Part shown: piece after piece, positions 19,277 to 20,408 of the stretch | Layout of the letters: the number at the start of each line of letters is the position of its first letter | Numbering within the stretch: the stretch's first letter is position 1 | Origin: Irineochytrium annulatum | Taxonomy: Eukaryota > Chytridiomycota > Chytridiomycetes > Chytridiales > Chytridiaceae | Assembly: GCA_027600665.1 (NCBI GenBank) | Contig: JADGJL010000472.1 | Span: 1-20,408 of the forward strand | Length of the DNA: 20,408 nucleotides | Direction: 5' to 3' | Notes under the pieces: model-generated | Database searches by the model: none | What the model was told of the DNA's origin: nothing | What the model saw: only the letters and a program-made list of their open reading frames with translations | Made by a program: the position numbers and the translations under genes

Positions 19277-20408
19277 TATCTGGCCCAAATTTTGATTGAA
19301 TTCTACAAGCCGCCCGATGGCTGGAGGCGATCGTACTCGCCAACGCGCCCGGCTGGTGGGGCTGGCGTCGGTGCGAAAGTGGACGCCTTTGAGAGCCTGG
19401 TCTCCTTTGCCCCTGCAAAGCCGAGCCCCTCGATGATGACGCTGGAGCAGCGAAAACTGGCGAGCCAGGCCGGCGTGCCGGCACCGAACGCCTTCCAGCT
19501 GGCTCAGATTCAGAACCGGCCGCTTTCTCCCAGCAACCCGGCGTTGCGCCAGCAACAGTACAACCCGAGCCAGTCGGCGTTCAGCAGCGTGGGGGGTGCT
19601 GGTATGCTCCCACAGGCTTCGCCTGTGAGCACGCCGCCGCGATCCCTGTCGCCAGGGTTCGCCATTGGCGGGACCACCAACGACAAGAGGGGCTCGCCTT
19701 ACCCCAGCAACGCGTCCGGCGGCTCGCTCCAGTCACCCGTGCCCATGGCCTCATCGTCGCCGCAACATAACCACACGCCCGTTCCCTCTAACACCAGCGC
19801 GATTAATGCGAACTCGGGCGGTCCTGGAGGCGGTGGCACGTTCTGGGATCTCGACTACCTTTCCAAACCATCCGTATCGCCTCAGTTATCCACGATACAA
19901 CCCACGACCACCTCCAGTAACCCATTCGAGATTTCATTTTTCCAGACCAGCAAGCCGTCGCCGACACAGGCACAGCCGGACATCGACTCCTTCAGTGTGT
20001 TTGCGGGACCATCGTTAAAGCCCACCAGCGCCACCGCAACCGCAGAACTGTCAACGATCGATTTCAGCGAGCAACACCGGAGACAGGTTTCGCCTCCCGC
20101 CGGCGCCGCGCTGGCACCCAGATCCACGACGACGTGGCCAGTTCGAAGCCGGCAGCCGTCGAACGAGCCGTCATCGAAGGATTTCGAGCTTGCGCAGGTG
20201 ATGGAGATGGGGTTCGACCTGGACGCGGCCGAGATCGCGCTGGAGGCCGCGGGCGGGGATGTCGCGTTGGCGATTGACCTTTTAATTAAGAACCGGGAGG
20301 CGGACGGCGTTGAGCGGGAGCGGGCGGCAAGGCGAGGGCGGGATAACGGCGGGGACCCTTACGGCTACATGGACCGGGAGTATTCCCGCGGGGGAGAGCC
20401 GCCGAGGG
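19277..20408 (+). CDS. UBA-containing auxilin-like protein, 5' part (3' partial)
   Basis: An open frame of 377 codons starts after a CAG acceptor and runs past the right edge without a stop. The order of parts is: VDAFESLVSFAPAKPS with MTLEQRKLA, as near the N-terminus of fungal auxilin-like proteins (Swa2, S. pombe Ucp7); a long Ser/Pro/Gln/Asn-rich region containing FWDLDYLSKP, NPFEISFF and DIDSFSVFAGP, short hydrophobic-acidic motifs of the clathrin/adaptor-binding sort; then a UBA domain (ELAQVMEMGFDLDAAEIALE, AAGGDVALAIDLLIKN). Auxilins recruit Hsc70 to uncoat clathrin vesicles; the expected TPR and J domains would lie to the right. The initiator ATG is probably in an upstream exon: the first in-frame ATG inside (SMMTLEQ) comes too late. 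An alternative is another UBA adaptor; the order of motifs favours auxilin. Confidence 0.75.

Noticed and set aside
18936..19484. Minus-strand frame of 182 codons covering the AT-rich region
   Set aside because: It crosses the start of the auxilin-like gene and the dynein blocks in the wrong frame for both. Its length is best explained by chance and composition.

Overview
This is a GC-rich eukaryotic nuclear window that reads as fungal. The evidence is spliceosomal introns of about 40-160 nt, a Whi3-type RNA-binding protein, a Met2-type homoserine O-acetyltransferase, a CFEM-like GPI-anchored protein and a UBA-bearing auxilin-like protein. One minus-strand locus (18223-19040) carries unmistakable sequence of an axonemal (ciliary) dynein intermediate chain of the IC138/WDR78 (DNAI4) type. 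Fungi with such genes belong to the zoosporic, early-diverging lineages (chytrids in the broad sense) or descend from them. The locus appears truncated and frameshifted, so an origin in a fungus that is losing or has lost the flagellum is an inference worth testing. I cannot name the species.

Layout. 121-1458 (+): 3' part of a Whi3-like two-RRM gene whose 5' exons lie left of the window. 1459-2558: convergent spacer. 2559-5221 (-): complete five-exon NADPH-cytochrome P450 reductase. 5222-6694: long divergent promoter region. 6695-7355 (+): secreted CFEM-like GPI protein. 7835-8090 (+): Atx1 copper chaperone. 8091-9357: spacer. 9358-10833 (+): divergent FEN1/XPG-family nuclease. 10834-11554: AT-rich spacer with a poly-A tract. 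11555-12180 (-): unrecognised, apparently frame-disrupted gene. 12248-12843 (+): mitochondrial ATP synthase subunit f, whose reading frame needs a 4-nt microexon. 13226-13655 (+): small predicted mitochondrial membrane protein. 14115-15529 (+): Tan1/THUMPD1 tRNA-acetylation cofactor in eight exons. 15720-16178 (+): possible small unknown gene. 16610-18113 (+): Met2 in seven exons. 18223-19040 (-): dynein intermediate-chain relic. 19277 to the right edge (+): UBA-containing auxilin-like gene running out of the window.

The genes are mostly unrelated housekeeping functions with no operon or cluster logic: translation and RNA (Whi3, Tan1), redox and copper supply (P450 reductase, Atx1), mitochondrial energy (ATP synthase f and a neighbour), DNA repair (FEN1-like), methionine synthesis (Met2) and vesicle uncoating (auxilin-like). 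The points of interest are gene structure and decay. Genes right of about 14 kb are cut into many small exons by 36-65-nt introns, and two minus-strand loci show several frame breaks each, inferred by eye from protein conservation. All exon joins were worked out by hand from splice motifs, reading phase and family conservation, with no transcript data.
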